DNA of 64,000 nt, taken from Polyangiaceae bacterium. Its GTDB lineage: Bacteria > Myxococcota_A > Polyangia > Polyangiales > Polyangiaceae. Made by a program: the position numbers and the translations under genes. Location: contig JADJRH010000002.1 of assembly GCA_016712345.1 (NCBI GenBank), positions 186,001-250,000 on the forward strand, in the 5' to 3' direction. A model generated the notes under the pieces. It searched no databases. It was given only the letters and a program-made list of their open reading frames with translations, and was not told the origin of the DNA. This document shows, piece by piece, positions 27,048-36,479 of this stretch (positions are counted from its first letter, which is position 1; every line of letters starts with the position of its first letter).

Positions 27048-27976
27048 GCCGCAACAAAACGTCACTTTGGGGTCTTGTGTTGGGAGCCGCCGTGGTTGCC
27101 CTTTCGGGTAGCGCGCGCGCCGACGGCATTGCACTCAGTGCGGCTGAACTTCCTTCACAAGTAAAGCAATCGCTCGCCAAAGATGTGGCGGCGTACAAAG
27201 CCGCGCACGCGGCCGATTTTAAGCCTGTGCGCGACGTGCAGGGCATTAAGCCCGATGTGTACAAAGCCTATCGAAACCCGCAGCCCGTTGCGGTGCTCGA
27301 GCTGAAACGCCTCGGTGCGGGCGCGCTCTTGCCCATGCTTGACGTGCTTGCTCTCGACGCCCCCGCGCTGACGTTGAGCGACAAAGAAAAAACAGCGTAC
27401 ATCGTCGGCCTGCTTGAAGCTTCGAGCGCGCTTCGCGATGCCCGCAGTGGGCCTGTGTACACAGCGATCTTTGAGGCGAAAAACAAGCCGAATGATGTGC
27501 TGCGTGCCGCGGCGGAGGCTCTCGGGCGCGTGTGCGGCGATGCCGAACTTGGCACCCTCAAGAAACACACCGCCGCAGGTGATGCGTTGCGTACACATGC
27601 TATTCGCGGTCTGTCGCAGTGCCGTCGCAAAGAAGGTGTGGAGCACCTCGCAACACTTCTCGGCGCCGCATCCGATGCCGCTTCGGCTGAGCCCATCGCC
27701 GACGCTCTCGGGCTCGCGTCGTCGAGCTGGGCGTGGAAAGCCATGGGAGCCAAAAGCGCGGCGGCAGCCAAAGACGTTCAGCAAATTGCCGCGAAGGCGC
27801 TCATCACTTCGTTCGTGAAGCACAAAGACGCGCGCCCGGCGGCTCGAAAAGCCCTCAAGTTGGTTGAGTCTCCCGATGCGGTCACGCTCATCGCGGCGGC
27901 TCGAACAAGCGCCGACGCAGTCACACAGAGCGCGCTTGACGAACTCGCCAAAGCCGTCACCCCCGCTACCAAGTAG
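27044..27976 (+). CDS. HEAT-repeat protein with signal peptide
   Basis: From the ATG at 27044, which overlaps the deiminase stop, this is a 310-residue protein with a Sec signal (LVLGAAVVALSGSARA, cleavage likely after ARA). The mature part is alpha-helical with repeated Ala/Leu-rich helix pairs of about 30 residues (KNKPNDVLRAAAEALGRV, ALRTHAIRGLSQC, VQQIAAKALITSFV, ARPAARKALKLV), typical of HEAT or PBS-lyase-like repeats. Such scaffolds bind proteins; coupling to the deiminase suggests that it presents substrates or inhibits or anchors the enzyme, which is inference. Confidence 0.75.
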   Translation: MSRNKTSLWGLVLGAAVVALSGSARADGIALSAAELPSQVKQSLAKDVAAYKAAHAADFKPVRDVQGIKPDVYKAYRNPQPVAVLELKRLGAGALLPMLDVLALDAPALTLSDKEKTAYIVGLLEASSALRDARSGPVYTAIFEAKNKPNDVLRAAAEALGRVCGDAELGTLKKHTAAGDALRTHAIRGLSQCRRKEGVEHLATLLGAASDAASAEPIADALGLASSSWAWKAMGAKSAAAAKDVQQIAAKALITSFVKHKDARPAARKALKLVESPDAVTLIAAARTSADAVTQSALDELAKAVTPATK

Positions 27977-28293
27977 ATAACGGCCAATAGGCACAGCGCG
28001 TATTCTTTGCGCTGTGCTCAGCCCCAATCCTGATCAGTTAAGACAAGAAAGCCTTCTCTCTGTGAGGTTTGGCGGCTCCTGCCGCCTGGTAGCTACCTGC
28101 CGACGGCCCCGCCGAATTCACGTTTTCGTCGCGGCTGCATTCGCAGGAAACACGTTATGGAGAAGGCTTTCGCGCCGCGCTTTTCGCTTTCTCGCTCGGC
28201 AGCGGGCAAGGGTGTCCGAAACGTCGCGACGACCCTGACTCCGGGCTTCGCTGAAACGTTTCGACTGCTTAAGATCCGACCTATGAACCCGGA
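27977..28293. other. Convergent intergenic region
   Basis: 317 bases between two convergent genes. I see no gene in it. It contains small palindromes (GGTAGCTACC near 28088 and GGCGG-CTCCT-GCCGCC near 28071) that could aid termination but lack T-runs. Confidence 0.5.
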
Positions 28294-29295
28294 TTAGCGA
28301 TCTTCGATCGTCATTGCGCTCTTGAGCGCGTCTTTGTTCGGCCGAACATCAAAGTTAAATCCAATGTTCATTCTGCCCGCGTAATACGACTCCACGTCGC
28401 CGCGCAGCGGTGTTGTCACCGGGAACAAGAAACTCAGCGCCGGCTGAATGCGAGGCAGCATTAATCGAATGCTCGGCGACACGGCAAATGCCGCTCGATT
28501 GTCGTCGTTGGCGAGTTCCTTTGTCACCTCGTAAACCTCCCACAACTCCACGCCGATACCGAGCCACTCACTCAACCGGTAGCCCATGTAAAACGTGAGC
28601 CGCGCCGTGAAATTGGTAATTCGAGGATTGCTTCCCGACGGTGTACCCCCCGGGATTTCTTCGGGACCGTTAAGGGAGATCGACCAATCAATGCCTTGTC
28701 GAAGCTGAAAAATAAGCCCTGAAACAACGTGCCGAATGTCGATCCACGGCCTAAACGTGAGCGTCAAACTGGAGAAACTCGCCAGATCCCACGGCTTCAC
28801 CGTGCGCACTGTGCGCAGCACTTCGGTTTCAACAGGAGAAAGTGCGCGCGGCGTGGGGAGCACAATGCCAAGCCCGCCGCCCGACGAAAGGCCTCGACTG
28901 GAGGACCACAAGCCTCGTCCGCTGATCTCAGGGTTTCCAAGCAAAAAAGCGGTGCCAACGCCGGGCAGAGCCGCCGCCGCAATATCGTTTGAAAGGCCTA
29001 TAAACCACTGCCGCGGAACAATCGGATATTCGGCATCGGTGTGCATGAAGTACGCAAACGCATCACCGGATCGGTCTTGATCTTTGGGCTGAATCACCGC
29101 GGCTGTCAGCTCAAAGTTAAACGTCAGATCGCGGTGAGCGAGCGCTGGCAACGTCGGCGGGGCAGGCGCATCCAACACACTTTTCAAGTCGTCCCCGGAG
29201 CCGTTGAGCGCCGACTGCGCAAGAACAGATTCTGCGCGGAGAACAACCAACAGAAACAAACCGGCCGAGAAAACCCGGCCCAACGTGGAAGTCAC
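28294..29295 (-). CDS. Hypothetical outer-membrane-type protein
   Basis: A 333-residue protein starting at a GTG whose first bases overlap the stop of the protease gene (GTGA). A Sec signal peptide (LFLLVVLRAESVLA, cleavage after VLA-Q) is followed by alternating hydrophobic strands with many aromatic girdles (LTFRPWIDIRHVVSG, RLTFYMGYRLSEWLGIGVELW, MNIGFNFDVR), as in a porin-like beta-barrel. No specific family recognised. Coupling to the RseP-like gene suggests that both serve the envelope. Confidence 0.7.
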   Translation of the reverse strand: MTSTLGRVFSAGLFLLVVLRAESVLAQSALNGSGDDLKSVLDAPAPPTLPALAHRDLTFNFELTAAVIQPKDQDRSGDAFAYFMHTDAEYPIVPRQWFIGLSNDIAAAALPGVGTAFLLGNPEISGRGLWSSSRGLSSGGGLGIVLPTPRALSPVETEVLRTVRTVKPWDLASFSSLTLTFRPWIDIRHVVSGLIFQLRQGIDWSISLNGPEEIPGGTPSGSNPRITNFTARLTFYMGYRLSEWLGIGVELWEVYEVTKELANDDNRAAFAVSPSIRLMLPRIQPALSFLFPVTTPLRGDVESYYAGRMNIGFNFDVRPNKDALKSAMTIEDR

Positions 29296-30416
29296 TTCTT
29301 TCCGAGAATGTCGTTGAACACGGTCACATAGCCCATCAACCCGAGCAGCATGATGAGCCCAACACCGTGAATGACAGCTTCAATACGGGGGTTGGCGCGA
29401 CGCCGCGTTGCGGCTTCGTACGTGAGAAAAATGAGCCGACCGCCGTCGAGAGCCGGAAATGGAATGAGATTAAACGCTCCCAAATAGGCCGACAAAGCAG
29501 CCAAAAACTCGATGAAATCGGCCCAACCACCTTCAGCCGCGGCGGCCGTTTGTTCAACCATCGCTTTGGGACCGCCAAGCTCTTTTACCGAGCCTTCGTG
29601 TACCCATTTTTTCAGATTGATAAACAGCTCGGCAACCACCATTGCCGGTTGCTCAAACGCCTGGATCGCAGCCTCTTTCATGGTCATCGGGATGCGCTCT
29701 CGAAAGAGCCCAACACCGATTCGACCTTTGCCTTCTTCGTTTGCGGGGGTGACCGTGATGGTGACGCGCTCCCCTTTTCGCATCACGTCCACGGAGATTT
29801 TTTCTGCGGGGTGTTTCGAGATGTTTTCGGCCATTTTTGACCACGTTGAAACCTCAACACCCGCAACGTTCACCACTTGATCGCCGTCTTTGAACCCCGC
29901 GAGCATGGCAGGTTTTCCAGGCAGAACACCGATGATCGTTGACTCGCGCTCCACATGGCGCCCGACTGCTGCGTACACACCAAAAAACACCAGCGCAGCA
30001 AACACGTAGTTGGCAAGCGGCCCCGCAAAGATCGCCGCGATCCGGCCTGTCACGCTCGCGTTTGCGTAACTGCCTTTGTCCTTTGGATCCACCTCTTCGA
30101 GTGGATTCATCCCGGCGATTTGCACGTACGCGAGGAATGGAATGGCCGCGACCTGAAACACTGTCGGCCCATGTTTTTCGGGCACGTGTTTCCACAGCCG
30201 CAGTCTCACTTTGCCCGCCGCCGTTGTGAACCAGTAATGGCCGTCTTCGGGCACAATCTTGAAGATCGTTGGGCCGAACCCGATCGAGAACTTGATCACG
30301 CGCATGCCGTAGGCGCGGGCGGCGAAGAAGTGGCCGCCTTCGTGCACGATCATGAGCAAGGCGAGGCCGAGAGCACCGATGAGGTACTTGAACCAAGGGG
30401 GCATCGAGCGGAGCAT
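29292..30416 (-). CDS. rseP: RseP-like site-2 metalloprotease (M50)
   Basis: An intramembrane zinc protease of 374 residues. The zinc motif HEGGH is at residues 25-29 in the first membrane helix, and the third ligand lies in a C-terminal helix at FPALDGGRLIFL. One PDZ-like domain (about 170-230: VLPGKPAMLAGFKDGDQVVNVAGVEV) sits between the helices, as in short RseP forms; E. coli RseP has two. RseP enzymes cut anti-sigma factors or clear signal peptides from the membrane. There is no anti-sigma gene next door. The stop is coupled to the downstream beta-barrel gene. Confidence 0.9.
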   Translation of the reverse strand: MLRSMPPWFKYLIGALGLALLMIVHEGGHFFAARAYGMRVIKFSIGFGPTIFKIVPEDGHYWFTTAAGKVRLRLWKHVPEKHGPTVFQVAAIPFLAYVQIAGMNPLEEVDPKDKGSYANASVTGRIAAIFAGPLANYVFAALVFFGVYAAVGRHVERESTIIGVLPGKPAMLAGFKDGDQVVNVAGVEVSTWSKMAENISKHPAEKISVDVMRKGERVTITVTPANEEGKGRIGVGLFRERIPMTMKEAAIQAFEQPAMVVAELFINLKKWVHEGSVKELGGPKAMVEQTAAAAEGGWADFIEFLAALSAYLGAFNLIPFPALDGGRLIFLTYEAATRRRANPRIEAVIHGVGLIMLLGLMGYVTVFNDILGKK

Positions 30417-30448
30417 AGCATCGCCGCCCCGGCGTGGTTGTGTTTGCT

Positions 30449-31030
30449 CTACAGCATGAAACTTACGCCGACGGTCACGAACGGAATGCCGAGGCGCATG
30501 GTGAGCGTGATCTTGTCGCGGAAGTGGAAGCGCCCACCCACCTCGAACATCGGCTCAACGAAGATGGCGTCGTAGCCGCGATCCCCTACGAAAAACCCGT
30601 TACTGTGCGGCACAAATCCAACTTCGGCGAACACGCTCCACTTCTTGTGCAAAAAGAAGTTCCACTGTGCGCCGATGGGAAACCAAAACGAATATTCGTC
30701 GGGATAACAATATCCGCAGTTGGTAATATCGAGCCCAAACGTGATGCCGATGGTGTTGTTGAGCTTGGGAATCACCGGGTCGACAATTTCAATCGTGGCG
30801 CGAAAACCAACGCCCGCGTTGAAGTAGTAGCGATTGAGATCGCGCCCGTATCGAAACGTATTTCCCCACGGTGACAGTGTCCCGTGCGGTTCCAACTCAA
30901 CCCGGTAGTCGGGGTGGTCACTTGGATTGCGAATGATCATTTGCGCGGCGGCTTCACTCGCCGAGAACAACGCAACACCGGCGGCGGCCGACCCAAGCAG
31001 TACAGCGACTCGACGTTGGTAGGTTCGCAT
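30449..31030 (-). CDS. Small outer-membrane beta-barrel protein
   Basis: From the ATG at 31030, a 193-residue precursor with a signal peptide (VAVLLGSAAAGVALFSASEAAAQ). The mature protein alternates hydrophobic and polar residues over eight or more strands (YYFNAGVGFRATIEIV, TIGITFGLDI, WNFFLHKKWSVFAEVGFV, PMFEVGGRFHF) and ends in an aromatic-flanked strand (VTVGVSFML), all typical of an 8- to 10-stranded barrel. Reading upstream to 31102 adds residues without signal character. Function unknown. Confidence 0.72.
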   Translation of the reverse strand: MRTYQRRVAVLLGSAAAGVALFSASEAAAQMIIRNPSDHPDYRVELEPHGTLSPWGNTFRYGRDLNRYYFNAGVGFRATIEIVDPVIPKLNNTIGITFGLDITNCGYCYPDEYSFWFPIGAQWNFFLHKKWSVFAEVGFVPHSNGFFVGDRGYDAIFVEPMFEVGGRFHFRDKITLTMRLGIPFVTVGVSFML

Positions 31031-31258
31031 GAGCAATGTTCCTATCGCGACATCGCGGCGCAAAGCAACCGCGATGGTTGCCCTGATAGTGCCGGCGCGC
31101 ATGATTGAAAGGTCGCGAATTTGGGAGGCTTAGTTATTTGCGCACGAAAAGCGCGCGACATGCACAGTGCTTGAACCGGGCGGCGCTACGTCTGCCCACG
31201 CAACCGCAATGTGTACACCATCTGCGAGGCGACAACGGCGGGACTTGGCTCTGTGATC

Positions 31259-32458
31259 TTATTCAACGCGGGCACACCCATCTTGCTCAAATGCCAAAAT
31301 CCGCGCCCGACCAACTATCCCGCCCTGAACTTGCCGAAAACGTTGCTCATACACCCGTTCATACAGCTTGGCTTGGCCGTCGCCTTTGAGCGGGATTGCC
31401 TTGGGAATGATCCCCGCGATTCGAAACGGGCATACCCACGTTTTTGGATTTTCTGTATTGGAAAAAACAATGCGGGCCAAAAACCCTATTTCAGTGGCCA
31501 AGTGCTCTCGATGTGTACGCATTAGAAAATTACCAATGCTATAAAAAATGGGCTTGCCTTTGTACACTTCAATCCCCTGCGAAAGATGGGGGTGGTGCCC
31601 AATCACCGCATCGGCCCCGGCGTCAATCGCCGCGTGGTGTAGGTCAATCGCGCGCTGAAGAGGCACGCTCACATATTCTTCCCCTCCATGGTAACTTACC
31701 ACCACGGGGGCTCCGTTGCCGGCTGTTTTAGCTGCCTTTACTGCCGAGCTGACTGCCTCTTTACCGGCCTCCGCCACGTAATCTTTGGCTGCGTGAACCT
31801 TGAGTGCGCCTTGGTTCCATATATCTGTAAACGCCAAAATGCCCAGCTTAAACCCGTTTACTTCTACCCATGCGGGCGAATAAGCCTGCTCCCGATTTCT
31901 ACCCGCTCCGGCATATTTCACCCCCGCCCGCTCCAGATTTTCAAGCGTTTCTAAAAAGGCCCGCTGCCCATAATCCCACATGTGATTGTTCGCGAGCGAC
32001 ACCACACCCACCTTGCCAAGTTGCAGCGCCCTCGCTCCACCGGGCGGACCTGTAAACACCAGCTTTTGGGTAGGTGATTGAGTTTCCCCTTTTTGGTCAG
32101 ACAATTGACTTTCTAAATTGACAAATCTCACGTCCGCCGTGGCCAGGAGTTCTGCCACCGACTCAAACGGGTTAAAGTCGGGATTTTTTAAAATCTCCTG
32201 CCCAATCGATCTACCCATGCAAACGTCGCCGCCGAAAATAACAGAAGCCGAGGAGGCGGCCGGCGGTGCAAGGTTGCTTTCAGCGGTTGAGGAAGCCGTG
32301 GGTACAACCGCAGCGCTCGTTTCTCCACGTTGGCCATGGGTAGACAAGGCGCTCGACGACAACGTCTCAGACGTTTCATCCGTGGCAGATGAGCCCGAAG
32401 AACACCCCAGAACAAGGGCCACACCGACGGTCCAAATTCTCCAACCGGTGAAACGCAT
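31259..32458 (-). CDS. CapA-family lipoprotein (PGA_cap metallophosphatase fold)
   Basis: A 399-residue lipoprotein (VLGCSSG) with a Ser/Thr/Ala-rich spacer to about residue 65. The CapA/PGA_cap motifs follow in order: IFGGDVCMGR, VNLESQLSD, SLANNHMWDYG, VSYHGGEEY, IGHHPH and FYSIGNF. These residues build the calcineurin-like metal site. CapA proteins act in poly-gamma-glutamate synthesis or export in Bacillus, but most Gram-negative members stand outside capBC operons, as here, and their substrate is unknown. Confident family, unknown role. Confidence 0.87.
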   Translation of the reverse strand: MRFTGWRIWTVGVALVLGCSSGSSATDETSETLSSSALSTHGQRGETSAAVVPTASSTAESNLAPPAASSASVIFGGDVCMGRSIGQEILKNPDFNPFESVAELLATADVRFVNLESQLSDQKGETQSPTQKLVFTGPPGGARALQLGKVGVVSLANNHMWDYGQRAFLETLENLERAGVKYAGAGRNREQAYSPAWVEVNGFKLGILAFTDIWNQGALKVHAAKDYVAEAGKEAVSSAVKAAKTAGNGAPVVVSYHGGEEYVSVPLQRAIDLHHAAIDAGADAVIGHHPHLSQGIEVYKGKPIFYSIGNFLMRTHREHLATEIGFLARIVFSNTENPKTWVCPFRIAGIIPKAIPLKGDGQAKLYERVYEQRFRQVQGGIVGRARILAFEQDGCARVE

Positions 32459-32512
32459 ACCCCAACTCTACCACGAAATCCGTTCTGCGCCCTACGGCGT
32501 TTAACCCCGCCG

Positions 32513-33475
32513 TTACTTTGGCTCTTCGGTGGGGGCGCACGTGGAAACGCCGGCGCCAACGATGTCAAACCCCACGTTGGTATTGATGGGGGTGGTGATT
32601 TGGGAGGTGGGCTCGTATTTGTAAATGCCTGTGCCGCTCATGATGTAAAACGAACCTCCCCAAAAGGCGAAGGCCCACGACAGGCCGCTTGGAATTTGAG
32701 TGAGGTCAGAATAGGTAATGACCTTTGCGTCGGCCTTGTTGATCTCCGCGAGCCGAATGGGGACATCTTGAAAGTACCCAAACAGCCGCGCGTCGCCCGT
32801 GCCTGTCAGTTCTGCCGCTTTGCCCGCCAAAACGTCGTAGTCGGCAATAGGAGTAAGCGTCAGGGTGGTTTGATCGATGGTTGCGAGGCCGGACGCTCCG
32901 GGTTGGTTATACGCACCCGAAACGTACAACGTTTCCATGTCAGACCCCGCCGCGTCGGAAACAAATCCCATTCCAAACGTGCAAAATCCGGACTGGCAGG
33001 GTAGAAACCCGGTGGGTGTGCAGTTGAGCGTTTTGGTATCTACGTGGTAGATTACGCCGTTTGCAAAGAGTACCCACGCTCTTCCTTTTCTATCCACCGA
33101 CATAGAAAACGTGGTGTTGAATTCTTCTCCCGGGCAGTTGAGTGTGCCCAGCACCGTGAGATCCTGAGTTTGCGGAGCAAAGCGAGCAAACTGCTTATCC
33201 TGACCCAATATGTACACACTGCCTTTGGTGTCGTTGTCGCAGTCGCCCGGGCCCGCCGCGCCGGTTCCAGAACTTACCGACAGGTCAATTCCACCGTCGC
33301 CGCCTTTTCCGGTGCTCATACTTCCCCCCAACCCGCCCGTGGGGAGACTTCCCGCCGAACCGCCGCTCCCGCCGACAGTTGGATCACCGGTCGCCGCCGT
33401 GCGCCCCGCGCTGCACGAAAGCGCACCAAAAACAGCCACAACAGTGCATACCGCCCGCAGATTAAGGTGAAGCAT
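32513..33475 (-). CDS. Hypothetical lipoprotein, beta-propeller-like
   Basis: 320 residues: signal peptide with lipobox (GALSCSAG), a Gly/Ser-rich linker (about 25-80), then a beta-rich domain with repeated propeller-like blades (VYILGQDKQFARFAP, FSMSVDRKGRAWVLF, VIYHVDTKTLNC, LATIDQTTLTLTPI, RLAEINKADAKVITY). Cysteines are probably disulphide-bonded. It is upstream of, and on the same strand as, the CapA-like gene (54 bases) and divergent from the RHS toxin gene. Confidence 0.72.
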   Translation of the reverse strand: MLHLNLRAVCTVVAVFGALSCSAGRTAATGDPTVGGSGGSAGSLPTGGLGGSMSTGKGGDGGIDLSVSSGTGAAGPGDCDNDTKGSVYILGQDKQFARFAPQTQDLTVLGTLNCPGEEFNTTFSMSVDRKGRAWVLFANGVIYHVDTKTLNCTPTGFLPCQSGFCTFGMGFVSDAAGSDMETLYVSGAYNQPGASGLATIDQTTLTLTPIADYDVLAGKAAELTGTGDARLFGYFQDVPIRLAEINKADAKVITYSDLTQIPSGLSWAFAFWGGSFYIMSGTGIYKYEPTSQITTPINTNVGFDIVGAGVSTCAPTEEPK

Positions 33476-33638
33476 GGGGGGATGTTAATCCCAAAAACAA
33501 GCGATTGGAAATGGAGTATTTCTGCTGACTACACTCCTGGGTAACTGCGTAACAAATAAAGCACACACCCCGCATGCGAGGATCTGCACTGAACATCCGA
33601 CACGGTTAACAACATCTCCAAAACGAAAGGATGCGCCA

Positions 33639-36479
33639 ATGAACGTGCGAACGTCGTTTCCTTTAGGCAGCAATCAACGCGCGGCGAACAAGCCACCCTT
33701 GCGGCTGACTTGGTTCGCGCCGTGGGTGTTTCTGATCATCCTTTCAATCACACAAGGCGCCTGCACCTGCATCACAAGCGAGGCGCCGCCCCCGCGCGAA
33801 ATCGTCGCATGTGTACCCCAACACGAAACGCGCGCTACCAAACTTCCAACCTCCCGCGCAAGTGAAACCGCCGCCGCCGGTAGCCTGCAAGGGACATTCT
33901 CTGTCACCCCTACCGGTGAAGCTTCTTTTGTCGTTCCTATACCCACGCCACCGGGTAGAGCCGGGATAGAGCCACGGGTAGCCCTCGCCTATAACAGCGC
34001 CGAGGGCGACGGTGTAGCGGGTCAAGGCTTTTCGCTCTCGGGTTCATCGGCGATCACGCGTTGCCCTAAGAACATGGCCCAAGATGGGGAGATCTGCGCC
34101 GTCCGGTATGACGCCGAGGATAAACTCTGTTTGGATGGTCAACCGCTTGTACAAGTCGCCGAAGAAACCGGACAACTGGAATACCGGACCTTACCCGACA
34201 CCTTTGTGAAAGTGGTAGGTCATGCGCCGATCGCAGGCGTTCCGCAATGGTTTGAAGTGTTCGCTCCGAATGGCGTGATCACCGAGTATGGTAGAAGCGC
34301 CTCAACAAGACCGCGCGGACCCAACAATTCTACCCGCGCTTGGTTAGCCGCCAAAACCCACGACGGCCGCGGCAATGCGTTGATCTACGGGTATTGTTTC
34401 GCCAATGCCGAAGAGTACACCGCTGAGTACGCATTGGATGAAATTCGGTATACCCAATTTGACGGGACACCCGCCCTTGAACCGACACGGGCCGTCAAGT
34501 TTGTGTACGCGCAACGCAAGCCCGACCAAACGAGGCTTTCTTTTTCGCATGGAATGGTCGTTCAACGCTCTTTACAACTCAACGAGATCCAAATGGTCGG
34601 CCCCGGTGAAGAATTGGTCACATGGGTGGACCTGGAGTACACAAAGAGTGAAGCCACCGGCCGCACCTTACTCACAAAAATGGAAGAATGCGCTGCGGAT
34701 GGAGTCTGTAAACCCGTTACGCTTTTTTCATACTCCACCCATGAAAAAGGCTTTATCGATCAATCTACCGAACTCGATTCGCCCACGTCCCGCAAGGCAA
34801 GCCCAATGCTTGTGGACATGGACGGCGATGGGCTTGACGATGTGTTAATCCCTGACACGCATCCCGCCCTTTCTACCCCTGCAAACCCGATCACAGAATG
34901 GCGGCTTTTCCACAATGGCACCTTGCCCGGTGAAAGTGTCACCTTTTCAGATCTGACCATTCCTTACGTTCAAGATGACGTGTTTGTGGCCGATCCCAGC
35001 GGTCCCGCCGACCCTACCCAACTACAGCCCGAACTTGGAACGGTGCTTGATTACAACCAAGACGGCCGAAAAGATATCCTTCTCCATGACATCTACCAAC
35101 AGGGGGCAACATGGAAGATTTTGATCGCCAAACCCGCCCCTCAAGCCGGACCCAACACCCCCACGTTTGAGATGGTAGATACAGGGATCGCTCGCCCCTT
35201 TGGCATCGGCGCCCAACCTGTACCACCTGCGTTGTCTACCAAAAACGGCTCCATGCACTTGGCCGACGTCGACGGCAATCGCGTGGCCGACTTGATCCAA
35301 TGCACCGATCACAGTGACTCGCTCACCGGTGACCCTTCTAAACCTGAATGGAAGGTGCACCGATGGTTGCCCGCGCACGGGGGTATACCTCTTGGATTTG
35401 ACCCGGAAGGAGAAGTGATCGAAGCGCTCGAATTATACCGATGCGACGTCGACCTGAAAACGGTTGACATCGACGGAGACGGAAAAACAAATCTTCTTGT
35501 CGTGCCGCTTGAAGTGGCAGGTGATGGATCTGAAATTCAGGGCGTAAATTACGAAGCGCTTTCCCGCAACGAAAACGGCACGTGGGAAATTCGCGAAACA
35601 AACCTAACCATTCCCGCCCCAGGTGGACGCGTTGTATTTCTCGATGTGAACGGGGATGGTCTACCCGATGCAGTAGAGTCAGGTTTTTCGAACGGCGGGC
35701 TTTATACACTCCTCAACACCGGCAACGGCTTTGCACCCTCGCAGCTCAGTTTGGATGGTGGCGGTTACGGCGGGCAGGATGCGCTTTTCCGCTTTGCAAC
35801 CCCAATCGACGCCAACGGAGACGGCAGGCAAGATCTTTTGGTGCCCATGTTCGCCGATGGACTCGGCGCCAGTGGTGAACCGCCCGAGTGGGTGTTTCTC
35901 ATCGCACAACCGGGCATCCAATCGACGGGCACGTTCACCATCGAACCATCGGGCATTCCCTTTAAGCCGCTTTTGGGTGAAGCGGTCACTCTCGCCGATC
36001 CTCACGGGCCGCGCATCGGCGATCTGAACGGCGATGGAGCTTCGGATGTTGCCATTTGGTTGAGTGGCAAGCTCCACATTTTCGAAAATCAAGCGCGCGA
36101 TCAAGACCTGTTGATCGGTGTACACCAAGGAACCAACCCGCATGATCCTACCGATCCTGAATATGTGCCCGACGTGGCCATTTCGTATGGCCATCTGACA
36201 GACTCTTCTATCACGACCAACACCGATCCAGATGCTTTGTCCAATGAGAGCGCGCTCTACCTTTCGCAATGGGACAAGGCCAATGGGTGCACCTACCCGC
36301 GACGGTGCAGCGTTGGCGCGCGCCGCGTTGTTTCGGAGTATCAGACGTTCGACGGGGTAGATGCTGGGCGCCGGTATAGCTTGCGGTACCGCGATGGACG
36401 GATATTCGTTGCACAGGGCTTTTTTGGGGTTCGGTGCGCGGTTTCTGACCGACCTCGACACCGGAGCGATCACCGCTGA
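33639..36479 (+). CDS. SpvB/TcdB-RHS toxin, N-terminal half (frame-split gene)
   Basis: 946 codons. It begins at ATG 33639 with a GAAAGGA ribosome-binding site 7 bases upstream. A membrane or lipoprotein signal (FAPWVFLIILSITQGAC) leads into a SpvB domain (FSVTPTGEASFVVPIPTPPG, LAYNSAEGDGVAGQGFSLSG). FG-GAP/VCBS repeats with DMDGDGLDD, DYNQDGRKD, DIDGDGKTN and DVNGDGLPD calcium loops follow from residue 385 on, forming the beta-propeller of TcB-type toxins. The frame runs into nonsense after GFFG (36422-36431) and stops at 36479, whereas the +1 frame continues the family sequence (GFGARFLTDLDTG). The intact product would have about 2200 residues. Confidence 0.87.
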   Translation: MNVRTSFPLGSNQRAANKPPLRLTWFAPWVFLIILSITQGACTCITSEAPPPREIVACVPQHETRATKLPTSRASETAAAGSLQGTFSVTPTGEASFVVPIPTPPGRAGIEPRVALAYNSAEGDGVAGQGFSLSGSSAITRCPKNMAQDGEICAVRYDAEDKLCLDGQPLVQVAEETGQLEYRTLPDTFVKVVGHAPIAGVPQWFEVFAPNGVITEYGRSASTRPRGPNNSTRAWLAAKTHDGRGNALIYGYCFANAEEYTAEYALDEIRYTQFDGTPALEPTRAVKFVYAQRKPDQTRLSFSHGMVVQRSLQLNEIQMVGPGEELVTWVDLEYTKSEATGRTLLTKMEECAADGVCKPVTLFSYSTHEKGFIDQSTELDSPTSRKASPMLVDMDGDGLDDVLIPDTHPALSTPANPITEWRLFHNGTLPGESVTFSDLTIPYVQDDVFVADPSGPADPTQLQPELGTVLDYNQDGRKDILLHDIYQQGATWKILIAKPAPQAGPNTPTFEMVDTGIARPFGIGAQPVPPALSTKNGSMHLADVDGNRVADLIQCTDHSDSLTGDPSKPEWKVHRWLPAHGGIPLGFDPEGEVIEALELYRCDVDLKTVDIDGDGKTNLLVVPLEVAGDGSEIQGVNYEALSRNENGTWEIRETNLTIPAPGGRVVFLDVNGDGLPDAVESGFSNGGLYTLLNTGNGFAPSQLSLDGGGYGGQDALFRFATPIDANGDGRQDLLVPMFADGLGASGEPPEWVFLIAQPGIQSTGTFTIEPSGIPFKPLLGEAVTLADPHGPRIGDLNGDGASDVAIWLSGKLHIFENQARDQDLLIGVHQGTNPHDPTDPEYVPDVAISYGHLTDSSITTNTDPDALSNESALYLSQWDKANGCTYPRRCSVGARRVVSEYQTFDGVDAGRRYSLRYRDGRIFVAQGFFGVRCAVSDRPRHRSDHR

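Noticed and set aside
27155..28027. 290-codon minus-strand frame opposite the HEAT-repeat gene
   Set aside because: Antisense to a gene with signal peptide and repeats; composition is Arg/His/Cys-rich and unlike a protein.
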